A stretch of 48,204 nt of DNA, taken from contig NZ_JWJD01000009.1 in NCBI RefSeq assembly GCF_000820505.1, positions 1,107 through 49,310 of the forward strand, read 5' to 3'. The DNA comes from Geoalkalibacter ferrihydriticus DSM 17813. GTDB taxonomy: Bacteria > Desulfobacterota > Desulfuromonadia > Desulfuromonadales > Geoalkalibacteraceae. The translations under genes and the position numbers were made by a program. Shown one piece after another: positions 37,608 to 45,676 of the stretch; the stretch's first letter is position 1; every line of letters begins with the position of its first letter. The notes below the pieces were generated by a model. The model made no database searches, was not told where the DNA came from, and saw only the letters and a program-made list of their open reading frames with translations.

Positions 37608-39449
37608 TCAGGGTGCGGAGTTTTCAACCCGCAGAACATGGAGCGCTCCGTCGCGGGCACCGAACAGCACCTGTTGTCCCAGCGCCGCGGGCGCTCCCTG
37701 AATGGCTTCGCCCACCGGCCATCGCGCCAGGGATTCGCCGCTGTCGAGGTTGAAGACTTCGAGGTTTCCGTTGTTGTCGCCAACAAAAATTCGACCCTGG
37801 TGAACCAGGGGAGTGGCATACGAGGGCCCGCTCAATGTGCTGCGCCAGATCACCTGGCCATCGGCGGACAAGCGCCACAGACCACCTCCGGCAGTGGCGA
37901 CCACCAGGGTGGCGTCGACAAAGACCGGAGCGGCATAAAAACAGGTTTCATCCAGAGCCCGCTGCCAGAGAATCTCCCCCGCGAAGGAGAGCGCCGTCAG
38001 CGTGCCCGCGCGACCCAGCACCACCAACCCCTGGGGAGTCAGCGCAGGCGCGCTCAGCAGGGGCTCTTCCAGACTCAATTGCCAGTGAAGGCGCCCGTCG
38101 CGATGCAGGGCACTTATCCGCCCTGCCGTATCGGCCAGGTAAATGTACCCGTCATGCACCGTCGGCGCGGCACGCAGGGCATCCCCGGCGTCAAAGGACC
38201 AACGCGGCGCACCACTCTTTTTGTCTAAAGCATGGAGCGTGCCATTCCAGGCCGGTACCAGCAGCAGATCATCCAACAGCACCACCCCGCCCTGGCGATG
38301 ATCGTCCGCCGGCGAGGGCTCATAAACAAAACGCCAGAGCAGCCGCCCGTCGCGCAAACTCAAGGCGAACACTTCCCGCCCCCAGGTTTGTCCGAAGACC
38401 GCTTGGGCATCAGCAGCGAGAGGCGCGTCGATCACCTCGCCGAGTTGCCGACGCCAGACGCGGCGCCCCCGGTCGTCAAAGGCACTCAGGGTGCCGTCCC
38501 AGGACGCCGCCAGAACAGGCCCTCCGACCGGCAAAGGAGGGGCATCCACAAAGCCCTGGGAGACATGGCGGCGAACTTCTTCGAGTTGCACAGCGTCCCG
38601 CGGTCCACTCCCAGGGCGCCAGGAATCGGCGGGCGCGACCGTTACGGTACCGATTTCGGGGTCAATGCGACTGTCGTAGATGTGCTCGGCGATGGTCTTG
38701 GCATCGGTGCTTCCCCACCAGTTGTCATGCGGGGCGACATCCCCGACAAAGAAATCACCCAGGCGCAGATGAAATTCGTTGGCGTAGAAATTGTTCTGGT
38801 GAATGGGCGAGGAGCGATCCTTCTCGAAGAGAAAAATTCCGGCCGGGTTGTAGCGAAAGATATTGCGCGTAATTTCGATCTGCGAATCGCGGAAATTGAT
38901 GCCCTTGCTGATGTTGTGCTCGACCAGGTTGTTGCGGATGGTAAAGCGGCTGTTGCCGAGCCGGGTACCGTCGATGTTGTTGCGGATCACGCAATCTTCG
39001 ATGATGCCGCGCGTAAAATGTGCGTGCACGCCGTAGGCCGAATCGCGGAGTTCGCAGAACTGCAGGTGCACTTCGGGCGAGAAGTTGATATGGATTTCCA
39101 GCCAGTCCCCCGCCCGGGGTTCAGCCTCGGCGCTGCGAAACACGATGGGTGCAGAGCGCGTACCGCGCGCGATGAGACGTCCGTCGACCTCCAGGGTCGC
39201 ATCGCCGAGGCCGTCCTGGCTGAGGTCGCGGCGCACGAAGGCGATGTCGGTGCCCGGAGCGATGGTCAGGGTGGCGCCGCGGGCCACCTTGACCGAGCCA
39301 TCGATGAGAATGCTCCCTGACCAGTAGGTGTCTTCGTCAAGCACACTGTCGTGCAACACCAGGGGCTCTGCCGGAGGCTCGGCGTGGCGGGGCGCGGCAC
39401 AGGCGGCGGTCGCCAGGGCGATCAGAACGACCAGCAGCGCCCTCACCAC
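37608..39449 (-). CDS. Lipoprotein fusing a beta-helix to a PQQ-type beta-propeller
   Basis: A 613-residue protein with a lipobox (LATAAC, Cys17). Residues about 30-280 are a right-handed beta-helix (VIRNNIDGTRLG, NLVEHNISKGINF, NIFRYNPAGIFLF, ending DNWWGSTDA). Residues about 310-613 are a beta-propeller with PQQ/BamB-like repeats: GTLSAFDDRGRRVWRRQLG, GTLHALDKKSGAPRWSFD, GRISALHRDGRLHWQLSL, GNLEVFNLDSGESLARW. Anchoring to the outer membrane and scaffolding of partners is inferred. It overlaps the upstream gene by 7 nt. Confidence 0.88.
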   Translation of the reverse strand: MVRALLVVLIALATAACAAPRHAEPPAEPLVLHDSVLDEDTYWSGSILIDGSVKVARGATLTIAPGTDIAFVRRDLSQDGLGDATLEVDGRLIARGTRSAPIVFRSAEAEPRAGDWLEIHINFSPEVHLQFCELRDSAYGVHAHFTRGIIEDCVIRNNIDGTRLGNSRFTIRNNLVEHNISKGINFRDSQIEITRNIFRYNPAGIFLFEKDRSSPIHQNNFYANEFHLRLGDFFVGDVAPHDNWWGSTDAKTIAEHIYDSRIDPEIGTVTVAPADSWRPGSGPRDAVQLEEVRRHVSQGFVDAPPLPVGGPVLAASWDGTLSAFDDRGRRVWRRQLGEVIDAPLAADAQAVFGQTWGREVFALSLRDGRLLWRFVYEPSPADDHRQGGVVLLDDLLLVPAWNGTLHALDKKSGAPRWSFDAGDALRAAPTVHDGYIYLADTAGRISALHRDGRLHWQLSLEEPLLSAPALTPQGLVVLGRAGTLTALSFAGEILWQRALDETCFYAAPVFVDATLVVATAGGGLWRLSADGQVIWRSTLSGPSYATPLVHQGRIFVGDNNGNLEVFNLDSGESLARWPVGEAIQGAPAALGQQVLFGARDGALHVLRVENSAP

Positions 39450-40486
39450 ATTTCTCCGACGGTGATATCGATATCTTTAAGTTGCTCGCCGGCCTCGATC
39501 AGAATACTGCCGTCGGCGCTTCCGGCATAGGCACCGATGAATTCGTCGGGCTCGGGCGCGCCACCCAGGGAGCGCCGGGCGCTGACATAGAATTGTCCTT
39601 CGTGGGGAAAGGAGAGCACATAACGGCCCTCGGCATCCGTGGGCTGCGAGACGAAAAGAGGGCGATTGAGCATCTGCGGATCGTCGTACAGCAAGACCCG
39701 CATCCCCGCCACCGGTTGTCCCTGGCGATCACGCACCAGGCCGGAGATGCTGTTGCGCCCGAACAGACTGCCCTGCAACTCATCGACGCGCTGCGGCAGT
39801 TCCTGCAAAGAGATTCTGATCCGACTCAGCGCGCCAGGCAGAATCCGCAAAGGATTGCCGTGCCAGTAGCCAAAGTGGTCACCGGCCTGCAGCGGCCCCA
39901 TGGCGGAGCTTTGCTGGCGCTTGCGCACCATGAAGTAATAACTGCCGGGCGGCAGGGGGTTGGCGAACAGCCCGTCAGGCCCGGTCGGTCCGAGGATGGC
40001 GTAGCCCATGCCCTTGAGCCGGGAGCTGGGATCAAGATAGACGTAAATCAGCGCATCTGCGACGGGCCGACCTTCGTAAACAACCTGGCCGAGCACCCCC
40101 TCGTCCAAATCCGCCGCAGCCTCGAAGTCCGCTTCCAGCGCGCGCACCAAACCGAGATTCACGCCGTGCAGTCCGTCCTGCGTCACTCTGACCGGATTGC
40201 GCCCATAGAAACAAAACCAGCCGTTGCCGCGGGCGACCAGATAGTATTCCCCCGCGGCGGGCAGGTTGAGGGTAAACAGGCCGTCCTCCCCGGTGGGGGC
40301 GGAAAGATGGGACGGCTCACCGTCCAGGGACAGGCTGTCAATGGGCCAGGCGCCCACGCGGATGCCGGCCTCCCCCTGGCGATCCGGACCGGCCGCCTTG
40401 CCGGACACGGCGACCGTGGCCGCGGCCTGGCCAAACCACAGAAATACTGAGAGGACCATCGAAAAAACGAAAAAAAAGAATCGCAT
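39443..40486 (-). CDS. Exported carboxypeptidase-regulatory-like domain protein
   Basis: A 347-residue exported protein. The signal peptide MRFFFFVFSMVLSVFLWFGQ ends near AAA. The mature part has three CarboxypepD_reg-like (prealbumin-type) modules, each with a GxVxxxGxPVxGAxVxxY and a GxYxLxxLPPGxYY-like strand pattern, for example LGQVVYEGRPVADALIYVY and ISGLVRDRQGQPVAGMRVLLY. Such domains act in surface or substrate binding. The start at 40486 is preferred (GGAG 9 nt upstream). First of the overlapping exported genes. Confidence 0.82.
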   Translation of the reverse strand: MRFFFFVFSMVLSVFLWFGQAAATVAVSGKAAGPDRQGEAGIRVGAWPIDSLSLDGEPSHLSAPTGEDGLFTLNLPAAGEYYLVARGNGWFCFYGRNPVRVTQDGLHGVNLGLVRALEADFEAAADLDEGVLGQVVYEGRPVADALIYVYLDPSSRLKGMGYAILGPTGPDGLFANPLPPGSYYFMVRKRQQSSAMGPLQAGDHFGYWHGNPLRILPGALSRIRISLQELPQRVDELQGSLFGRNSISGLVRDRQGQPVAGMRVLLYDDPQMLNRPLFVSQPTDAEGRYVLSFPHEGQFYVSARRSLGGAPEPDEFIGAYAGSADGSILIEAGEQLKDIDITVGEMW

Positions 40487-40553
40487 GAAAAAAAACTCCG
40501 TCCGCAAAAGGCAGAAAATCGTCAAGCGACCCGGCGCAAGCGACAGAACTCCA

Positions 40554-41510
40554 TCAGGACAAAACCTGGTAGATCAGGCCCAGCAGAATCGACCCGACGA
40601 GCCCCAGGGCCAGGAAAACCGCGACCACCCGCCCCCGGAACATGCCCCACAGGGCGGCAATGGCAGGCAGGCTGGTGACCGGCCCCGCCATGAGCAGGGT
40701 GAAGGCCGCGCCCTGATCGATGCCCCGGTCGAGCAGCCCGGCAAGAATGGGGATGAGGGGAATCTGGTTGGTCGGCAGGGGCAGACCGATGAGTGCCGCG
40801 TTCACCAGCGAGAGAAAGTTCGGCTGGCCGACCAGAACCAGGATCCAGGAGATGGGCACCAGCGCGACAATCAAGGCCTTGAGAAGGATGGCCAACAGCA
40901 GGTACTTGCCGGTGAACAGAGCGGCGTCCAGCGTCCGATCGACAATGAAACGCAGTCGACTGCGGCGGGGCGTGATACTCATGCTTTTCACCGCGATGCC
41001 GTGGGCCCGGCCGATTTCGGCGGCCGTGGCCAGAGTGCCATCCTCGCGATACATGGGTTTGAGCTTGAGCAGGTCACCGGCCAGGTAGCCTTGGCGCACC
41101 AGGGCCAGAGTAACGAGCCCGGCACTGATGCCGAGGACGCCTGAACCAACGACCTTGAGTACCGCCCACTCCATACCCAGACCCCGATAGGTCAGCAGCA
41201 GCGCATCGGGTCCCATGGTCGGCGAGGTCGCCAGCAACGCCAGCAAGGGCGGCAAAGGCGTGCCCATCATCGCCAGAGAAATGGCGATGGGCAGAATACC
41301 GCAGGCGCACAGGGGTGAAACCATGCCGACGATCACCGCCAGCAAAATACCCCAGATGCCGGCGCGATTAAGCAGGGTGCGGATCTTGAGGTCGAGCTTG
41401 TACCCCTTGATGACCCCGACCAGCACGCAGGCCAGCAGAAAAAACCACCACATGCGGGTGATTTCGTCGTAAATGACCAGCCACATCTGCTGCAGAACCG
41501 ACTCAGGCAT
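40554..41510 (-). CDS. Permease of the DUF318/SO_0444-like metal efflux type
   Basis: About 318 residues with some 8-10 membrane helices. VSPLCACGILPIAISLAMMG is the hallmark of the ArsP/DUF318 permeases, whose paired cysteines handle thiophilic metals or organoarsenicals in known members. A second half repeats the pattern (PTNQIPLIPILAGLL, AGPVTSLPAIAAL). The ATG at 41510 lies inside the end of the FmdE-like gene (8-nt overlap), so translation is coupled. The substrate is not readable. Confidence 0.85.
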   Translation of the reverse strand: MPESVLQQMWLVIYDEITRMWWFFLLACVLVGVIKGYKLDLKIRTLLNRAGIWGILLAVIVGMVSPLCACGILPIAISLAMMGTPLPPLLALLATSPTMGPDALLLTYRGLGMEWAVLKVVGSGVLGISAGLVTLALVRQGYLAGDLLKLKPMYREDGTLATAAEIGRAHGIAVKSMSITPRRSRLRFIVDRTLDAALFTGKYLLLAILLKALIVALVPISWILVLVGQPNFLSLVNAALIGLPLPTNQIPLIPILAGLLDRGIDQGAAFTLLMAGPVTSLPAIAALWGMFRGRVVAVFLALGLVGSILLGLIYQVLS

Positions 41511-42012
41511 GGGTCTCCTTCGACCAGGCAATATCCGCTTCAGCCTCGCGAACGTCGAGCAGGTCCTCCTCGGGAAGGGTGCGCAAACGCTGTAGCAACT
41601 GGTCCAGAAACAGCGCCTTTGCACTGTGGCGGCGTTGCAGCACCGCGGCATCGAGGGTGGGGCGATCCCGTTCCAAAGCCTCGTCCAGGTGGCGGTATTC
41701 CCAGGCCAGATCCAGGGTGGCGCGACGCAGGACCACTTCCAGCCCGCGAACGCCGCCGCGGTGCCCTACAAGCAGAGCATGGCGCCCCTCGTCCCGGACG
41801 TGCAGGGAGCCGTCCGCTTCGCTGCAACCGGTAGCCACCGCAATTCCGTCAACGGCGCAGGTGCGCAGCAGGTATACGGCGCGCAGGGGTACCTCGCCCA
41901 GTCGCCGACGCGCGGCAAACCCCATGCGCCCGCCGAGAGTGCTCATCGGACAATAATGGCCGTGGCGCTGATGAATCCTGTCGAAAAGCTGCGCGGGGGG
42001 AAGCACCTGCAT
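41503..42012 (-). CDS. FmdE-domain protein
   Basis: A 169-residue soluble protein. HGHYCPMSTLGGRMG near residues 18-32 and CAVDGIAVATGC are the FmdE signature, a metal-binding domain first seen near formylmethanofuran dehydrogenase but found widely. The His and Cys residues could bind zinc or another metal. It is made from an operon between the defective AAA protein (11 nt upstream) and the permease (overlap). A metal-handling role with the permease is inference. Confidence 0.85.
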   Translation of the reverse strand: MQVLPPAQLFDRIHQRHGHYCPMSTLGGRMGFAARRRLGEVPLRAVYLLRTCAVDGIAVATGCSEADGSLHVRDEGRHALLVGHRGGVRGLEVVLRRATLDLAWEYRHLDEALERDRPTLDAAVLQRRHSAKALFLDQLLQRLRTLPEEDLLDVREAEADIAWSKETHA

Positions 42013-42023
42013 ACACGGAATCC

Positions 42024-42905
42024 TTAGAATTCGTAGTGGTGCGGACAGTCCATGTCGCGGATCTGATGATACTTGGCCGTCATGTCGGGGGTGAGGAACT
42101 GGCGGATTTCCTTGAGGGCCTTTTCGAAATGCGCCAAGGTCACGACCGTCGCATCTTCCTTGATGGCATTGACCGTGGCGCGCTTGCACAGACTCTCGAT
42201 GTCCCAGCCGACATAGCCCTCGGAGGCTTCGGCCAACCGCTGAGGGTCGATGTCGGCGGCAAGGTTGGGCATACGCGCCATATAGATATCGAGAATACCC
42301 CGGCGGTCGATGGCGGTGGGCGGATGCACGAACACCTTGCGGTTGAATCGCTTCTTTTCCTTGATGATGGCTTGATCTACCGTGTCGATGCGGTAGCAGG
42401 AGCCGAGCAGCATCAGCCCTTCGACACCATGGATGCGATCAATCTGTTCAATGAACAGGCGGGTCAGTTCCTTGTCGGCAAAGGTCGGCGGAATGGCGCG
42501 AAAATTTCCCGGTCCCCATTCGTAATCACAGCCGGCGCGCGGCGCCAGCCATTCACAATCGGAGATAAACAGCACGCAGGGCGCCTCATGAATGGCGCAG
42601 TCGAAGGCCTCCACCAACTCCTGACCCTTGCCGAGCATCTCCTGTCCGGAAATATAGACGAAGGACACCCCGGCCTCTTTCGCGCAAGCCTCGGCGAGCA
42701 TGGTGATGCCGGTGCCCAGGGGTCCCCAGAGCATCACACCCGAAGGCAGGCCGAGATTATGGCGGCGGATCAGTTCGGGTTTTTTGAGGGGCAGGCAAAC
42801 CATTTCCCGCAAAGTTTCCTTGACGTCGGCATAACCGCCGACATCGTCCCAGCCCAGCACGGGATCGCGTACTTCATAGAAGATGTTCTGCAATTTACGA
42901 TGCAT
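42024..42905 (-). CDS. AAA-fold protein with lost ATPase motifs
   Basis: A 293-residue protein clearly of the Cdc48/FtsH/proteasomal AAA type, with DVGGYADVKETLREMVCLPLKKPELI leading to the P-loop region. The Walker A reads GPLGTGIT, with Ile in place of the essential Lys. The Walker B reads VLFISDCE instead of hhhhDE. The sensor-1 Asn of ATN is Cys (GSCYRID), and the first arginine of RPGRFDR is missing (KEKKRFNR). Frame and codon use are intact, so it is a conserved non-hydrolysing form rather than a decaying gene. A scaffold or adaptor role is inferred. Confidence 0.88.
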   Translation of the reverse strand: MHRKLQNIFYEVRDPVLGWDDVGGYADVKETLREMVCLPLKKPELIRRHNLGLPSGVMLWGPLGTGITMLAEACAKEAGVSFVYISGQEMLGKGQELVEAFDCAIHEAPCVLFISDCEWLAPRAGCDYEWGPGNFRAIPPTFADKELTRLFIEQIDRIHGVEGLMLLGSCYRIDTVDQAIIKEKKRFNRKVFVHPPTAIDRRGILDIYMARMPNLAADIDPQRLAEASEGYVGWDIESLCKRATVNAIKEDATVVTLAHFEKALKEIRQFLTPDMTAKYHQIRDMDCPHHYEF

Positions 42906-42998
42906 GTGAGGTCCATTTCCCTTTCAGTTCAAGCCGGCACGGCAGCCGACAAAACAGCAACTTGTGTGCCATCAAAAACAGCCAGAAGGAAGGTTTCT

Positions 42999-43322
42999 TT
43001 AAAGCTCGTTGAGCAGGCGATAGATTTTTTGCTCCAACTGCCACACTCCCGCAGCCAGATCGGCTGCCCCCTCTTCTTCCAGCAGCAACCGCGCCCGATC
43101 AAGCTGCGCATGACTTTTGAGCAGCACCGGGGTGAGTTTTGCTTCCAGCTTGATGCGCGGGATCTCTCCCACCAGCTCGCGATACTCATCGAGTGCCGCG
43201 GCGGCCTCTTGCACCTGGCGATGCGAGCGAGCAGGTTCGGCCTCCCCATTGCCCTGAAGCGAGCGTGCAAATCCCATCACCTCGTCAACCAACTCGCGAT
43301 ATCGTTCCGATACGTTCATCAT
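42999..43322 (-). CDS. Small helical protein of unknown function
   Basis: About 107 residues, charged and predicted helical throughout, with no signal or membrane segment and no family I recognise. It ends in LAAGVWQLEQKIYRLLNEL. Adjacent ATGs at 43322 and 43319 are both possible starts, with GGAGAGG about 11 nt upstream. It lies 93 bp before the AAA-fold gene on the same strand and could be its partner. Confidence 0.65.
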   Translation of the reverse strand: MMNVSERYRELVDEVMGFARSLQGNGEAEPARSHRQVQEAAAALDEYRELVGEIPRIKLEAKLTPVLLKSHAQLDRARLLLEEEGAADLAAGVWQLEQKIYRLLNEL

Positions 43323-43552
43323 GACAAAAAAAGCCTCTCCGGATTGCGTCTTCTCATCCGTTTTTGAATCATTTGAATGCCCGGCAGCTCGGCCAGATCC
43401 GAAACCGCGCTCTCTGCGCGGCACAATCTTTGATCATAATGAAAAAGCGTCCCCCCTGACAACCAAAAAACGCCGGAAAATCTATTGACTTGCAGCAACG
43501 CTCATGATAATTTTTCGGGGCTGGGAATGAAAAAGAAAACAACCAGAACGAA

Positions 43553-43649
43553 CGCCCTAGGGGAGTGCAAACTGAGAGTTCCGCCGGCCGGCAGGCCGCT
43601 GGAAGACCCTTGGAACCTGATCCGGCTCACACCGGCGTAGGGAAGCGGC
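43553..43649 (+). promoter_or_regulatory. TPP riboswitch
   Basis: The thiamin pyrophosphate aptamer is plain: GGGGAGTGC (43560 on), CTGAGA (43572-43577), a variable hairpin, ACCCTTGGAACCTGATCCGG (43606-43625), then CCGGCGTAGGGAAGCGG. Binding of TPP should favour the terminator at 43677-43699 and reduce expression of the thi operon. Confidence 0.96.
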
Positions 43650-43676
43650 GTCACAGCAGATCGCACTGTCTGCCGA

Positions 43677-43699
43677 GGCCGCATTTTGCGGCCTTTTTT
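43677..43699 (+). terminator. Riboswitch-controlled terminator of the thi operon
   Basis: GGCCGC (43677-43682) pairs with GCGGCC (43688-43693) around ATTTT, followed by six T. It lies between the TPP aptamer and the thiF start, which fits transcription-termination control. Confidence 0.9.
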
Positions 43700-43721
43700 C
43701 GTTTGGGGACACTGTCAATTG

Positions 43722-44528
43722 ATGAATATCCGGATTAACGAACAACACACCAGCCTGCCCCCCGGAACCACCTTGTTTGAGGCGCGCAGCCGCTGCAAGC
43801 CCGACGCCGACGTCCTGATCGTCAACGGGTTTCCGGCGGCGGACGATCTGCCCCTGCACGACGGTGATCGCGTTGTGCTCATCCGGCGCGGCGAGCAGCC
43901 GTCGGCCACCGAACTCGAAGCTCTGATGGCCGCGCGGCACACGCCGGGAGTTCACGAGCGGGTCAAACAGGCCTGCGTGGGCATCGCCGGCGCCGGCGGG
44001 CTCGGTTCGTCCGTGGCGGTGGCTCTGGCGCGCATCGGCATCGGGCGTCTGATCCTTGCCGACTTCGACGTGGTCGAACCTTCCAATCTCAACCGTCAGC
44101 AGTATTTCGTCGATCAGATCGGCCAACCCAAAGTCGAGGCGCTGCGCGACAACCTGGCGCGCATCAATCCCTATGTCGAGGTCGAAATTTTCAACGCGCG
44201 CCTGACCTCGGAAAACATCGCCGCGGTTTTCGCCGACGCGCAGATACTGGTCGAGGCTTTCGATGCCGCCGCGCAAAAGGCCATGCTGGCGGAAACCTTT
44301 CGCCACCATTATCCCGACCGACCTTTGGTCGTCGCCTCGGGACTGGCAGGCTACCAGCCATCCAACACGATAATGACCCGCTGGATCAGCCCGCAACTGG
44401 TGCTGGTGGGCGACGGCCACAGCGCCGCGCGTCCCGGCGAAGGCCTGATGGCGCCGCGTGTCGGCATCGCCGCCCATCACCAGGCCAATGCGGTGCTGCG
44501 CCTGCTGTTGGGCGAGACTCCCGAATAA
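43722..44528 (+). CDS. thiF: ThiS adenylyltransferase ThiF with N-terminal ThiS-like domain
   Basis: A 268-residue E1-like enzyme that adenylates the C-terminus of ThiS for sulfur transfer in thiazole synthesis. Residues 1-57 form a ThiS-like beta-grasp domain without the C-terminal Gly-Gly. Residues 70-268 are the ThiF/MoeB nucleotide domain with GAGGLGS at 90-96 and DFDVVEPSNLNRQQY. The start at 43722 lies after the terminator; an earlier in-frame codon would be inside it. First gene of the operon. Confidence 0.92.
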   Translation: MNIRINEQHTSLPPGTTLFEARSRCKPDADVLIVNGFPAADDLPLHDGDRVVLIRRGEQPSATELEALMAARHTPGVHERVKQACVGIAGAGGLGSSVAVALARIGIGRLILADFDVVEPSNLNRQQYFVDQIGQPKVEALRDNLARINPYVEVEIFNARLTSENIAAVFADAQILVEAFDAAAQKAMLAETFRHHYPDRPLVVASGLAGYQPSNTIMTRWISPQLVLVGDGHSAARPGEGLMAPRVGIAAHHQANAVLRLLLGETPE

Positions 44529-44562
44529 AACCTTTCCGGAAGGCATTTTCAAGAGGGCAACC

Positions 44563-44763
44563 ATGAAAGTTACAGTCAACGGAGAATCACGCGACCTGTC
44601 CGCTCCCATGAGCGTCGCTGACTACCTGAGCACCCTGGGTCTTGACGCCGAACGCGTGGTCGTCGAGCACAACCGCTCGATTCTGCCCCGCAGTGATTTC
44701 GCTGGAGCCGGCCTCGCCGAGGGCGACACCCTGGAAATCATTCAGTTCGTCGGCGGCGGATGA
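44563..44763 (+). CDS. thiS: Sulfur carrier protein ThiS
   Basis: A 66-residue beta-grasp protein starting [12 protein letters not shown] and ending IIQFVGGG, with the C-terminal Gly-Gly that carries the thiocarboxylate. It is the true carrier, in contrast to the tail-less domain in ThiF. It lies 34 bp after thiF and 28 bp before thiG. Confidence 0.93.
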   Translation: MKVTVNGESRDLSAPMSVADYLSTLGLDAERVVVEHNRSILPRSDFAGAGLAEGDTLEIIQFVGGG

Positions 44764-44791
44764 ACCCACCAACGAAAAGAGGAACTTTCCC

Positions 44792-45565
44792 ATGAACGAC
44801 TTGATCATCGCCGGGCGACACTTTCACTCGCGGCTTCTGGTGGGCACCGGTAAATTCTCTTCCAATGCGGCAATGGTGGCTGCCATGGAGGGCTCGGGCA
44901 GCGAAATCGTCACCGTAGCGCTGCGCCGCGTCGACATCGACAATCCCGACGACAGCATGCTCTCGCATATCGACCGCGAGCGCTACCTGCTGCTGCCCAA
45001 CACCAGCGGCGCCCGCGACGCCCAAGAGGCAGTGCGCCTGGCGCGCCTGGCGCGGGCGGCAGGCTGCGAGCCCTGGGTCAAACTCGAAGTCACCCCCGAT
45101 CCCTACTACCTGCTGCCCGATCCCATCGAAACCCTGAAGGCTGCCGAAATTCTCGTCAAAGAGGGCTTTGTGGTGCTGCCTTACATCAACGCCGACCCGG
45201 TGCTCGCCAAGCATCTGCAGGAAGTCGGCACCGCCACGGTCATGCCGCTGGGCGCCCCCATCGGCACCAACCGCGGCCTGCGCACCCGCGACCAGATCGC
45301 TATCATCATTGAGCAGGCCATCGTACCGGTGGTGGTCGATGCGGGCCTCGGCGCGCCCTCGCACGCGGCTGAAGCCATGGAACTCGGCGCCGACGCGGTG
45401 CTCGTCAACACCGCCCTGGCCGTGGCACGCGACCCGGGCGCCATGGGCAAGGCCTTCAAAAAAGGTGTCGAGGCGGGCCGGGAGGCGTTCCTCGCCGGAC
45501 TCGGCGAGCAACGCGAAAAGGCTGAGGCCTCCAGTCCCCTAACGGGATTTTTGCGGGACAAATAA
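44792..45565 (+). CDS. thiG: Thiazole synthase ThiG
   Basis: A 257-residue TIM-barrel enzyme forming the thiazole ring from deoxyxylulose phosphate, dehydroglycine and ThiS thiocarboxylate. [23 protein letters not shown] (Schiff-base Lys97), [11 protein letters not shown] and [17 protein letters not shown] are all present. GAGGAA precedes the ATG. Confidence 0.96.
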   Translation: MNDLIIAGRHFHSRLLVGTGKFSSNAAMVAAMEGSGSEIVTVALRRVDIDNPDDSMLSHIDRERYLLLPNTSGARDAQEAVRLARLARAAGCEPWVKLEVTPDPYYLLPDPIETLKAAEILVKEGFVVLPYINADPVLAKHLQEVGTATVMPLGAPIGTNRGLRTRDQIAIIIEQAIVPVVVDAGLGAPSHAAEAMELGADAVLVNTALAVARDPGAMGKAFKKGVEAGREAFLAGLGEQREKAEASSPLTGFLRDK

Positions 45566-45676
45566 CAATCACTGAAAAACCTCTTTGGCGGGATTGACAG
45601 GATCGACAAGGCGACATTCTGAGTCACGAGCGTCCTTTTCATCTGATCAATCCGGTCATTTTCAAGGCGGATTCCC

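Noticed and set aside
33074-39449. Nitrous oxide reductase (nos) cluster
   Set aside because: Beta-helix and polyferredoxin genes fit, but there is no nosZ, nosF, nosY or nosL in the window, so the name is not justified.
42024-42905. Pseudogene
   Set aside because: Motifs are lost, but the frame is intact over 293 codons with normal codon use and tight operon spacing, so I treat it as a functional non-hydrolysing protein.
43686-43721. Upstream start for thiF
   Set aside because: It lies inside the riboswitch terminator hairpin; the ATG at 43722 gives the proper ThiS-like N-terminus.
45590-45676. Internal promoter before thiH
   Set aside because: TTGACA is present in GGGATTGACAGGATCGAC, but no acceptable -10 box lies at proper distance, and the sequence resembles common intergenic filler.
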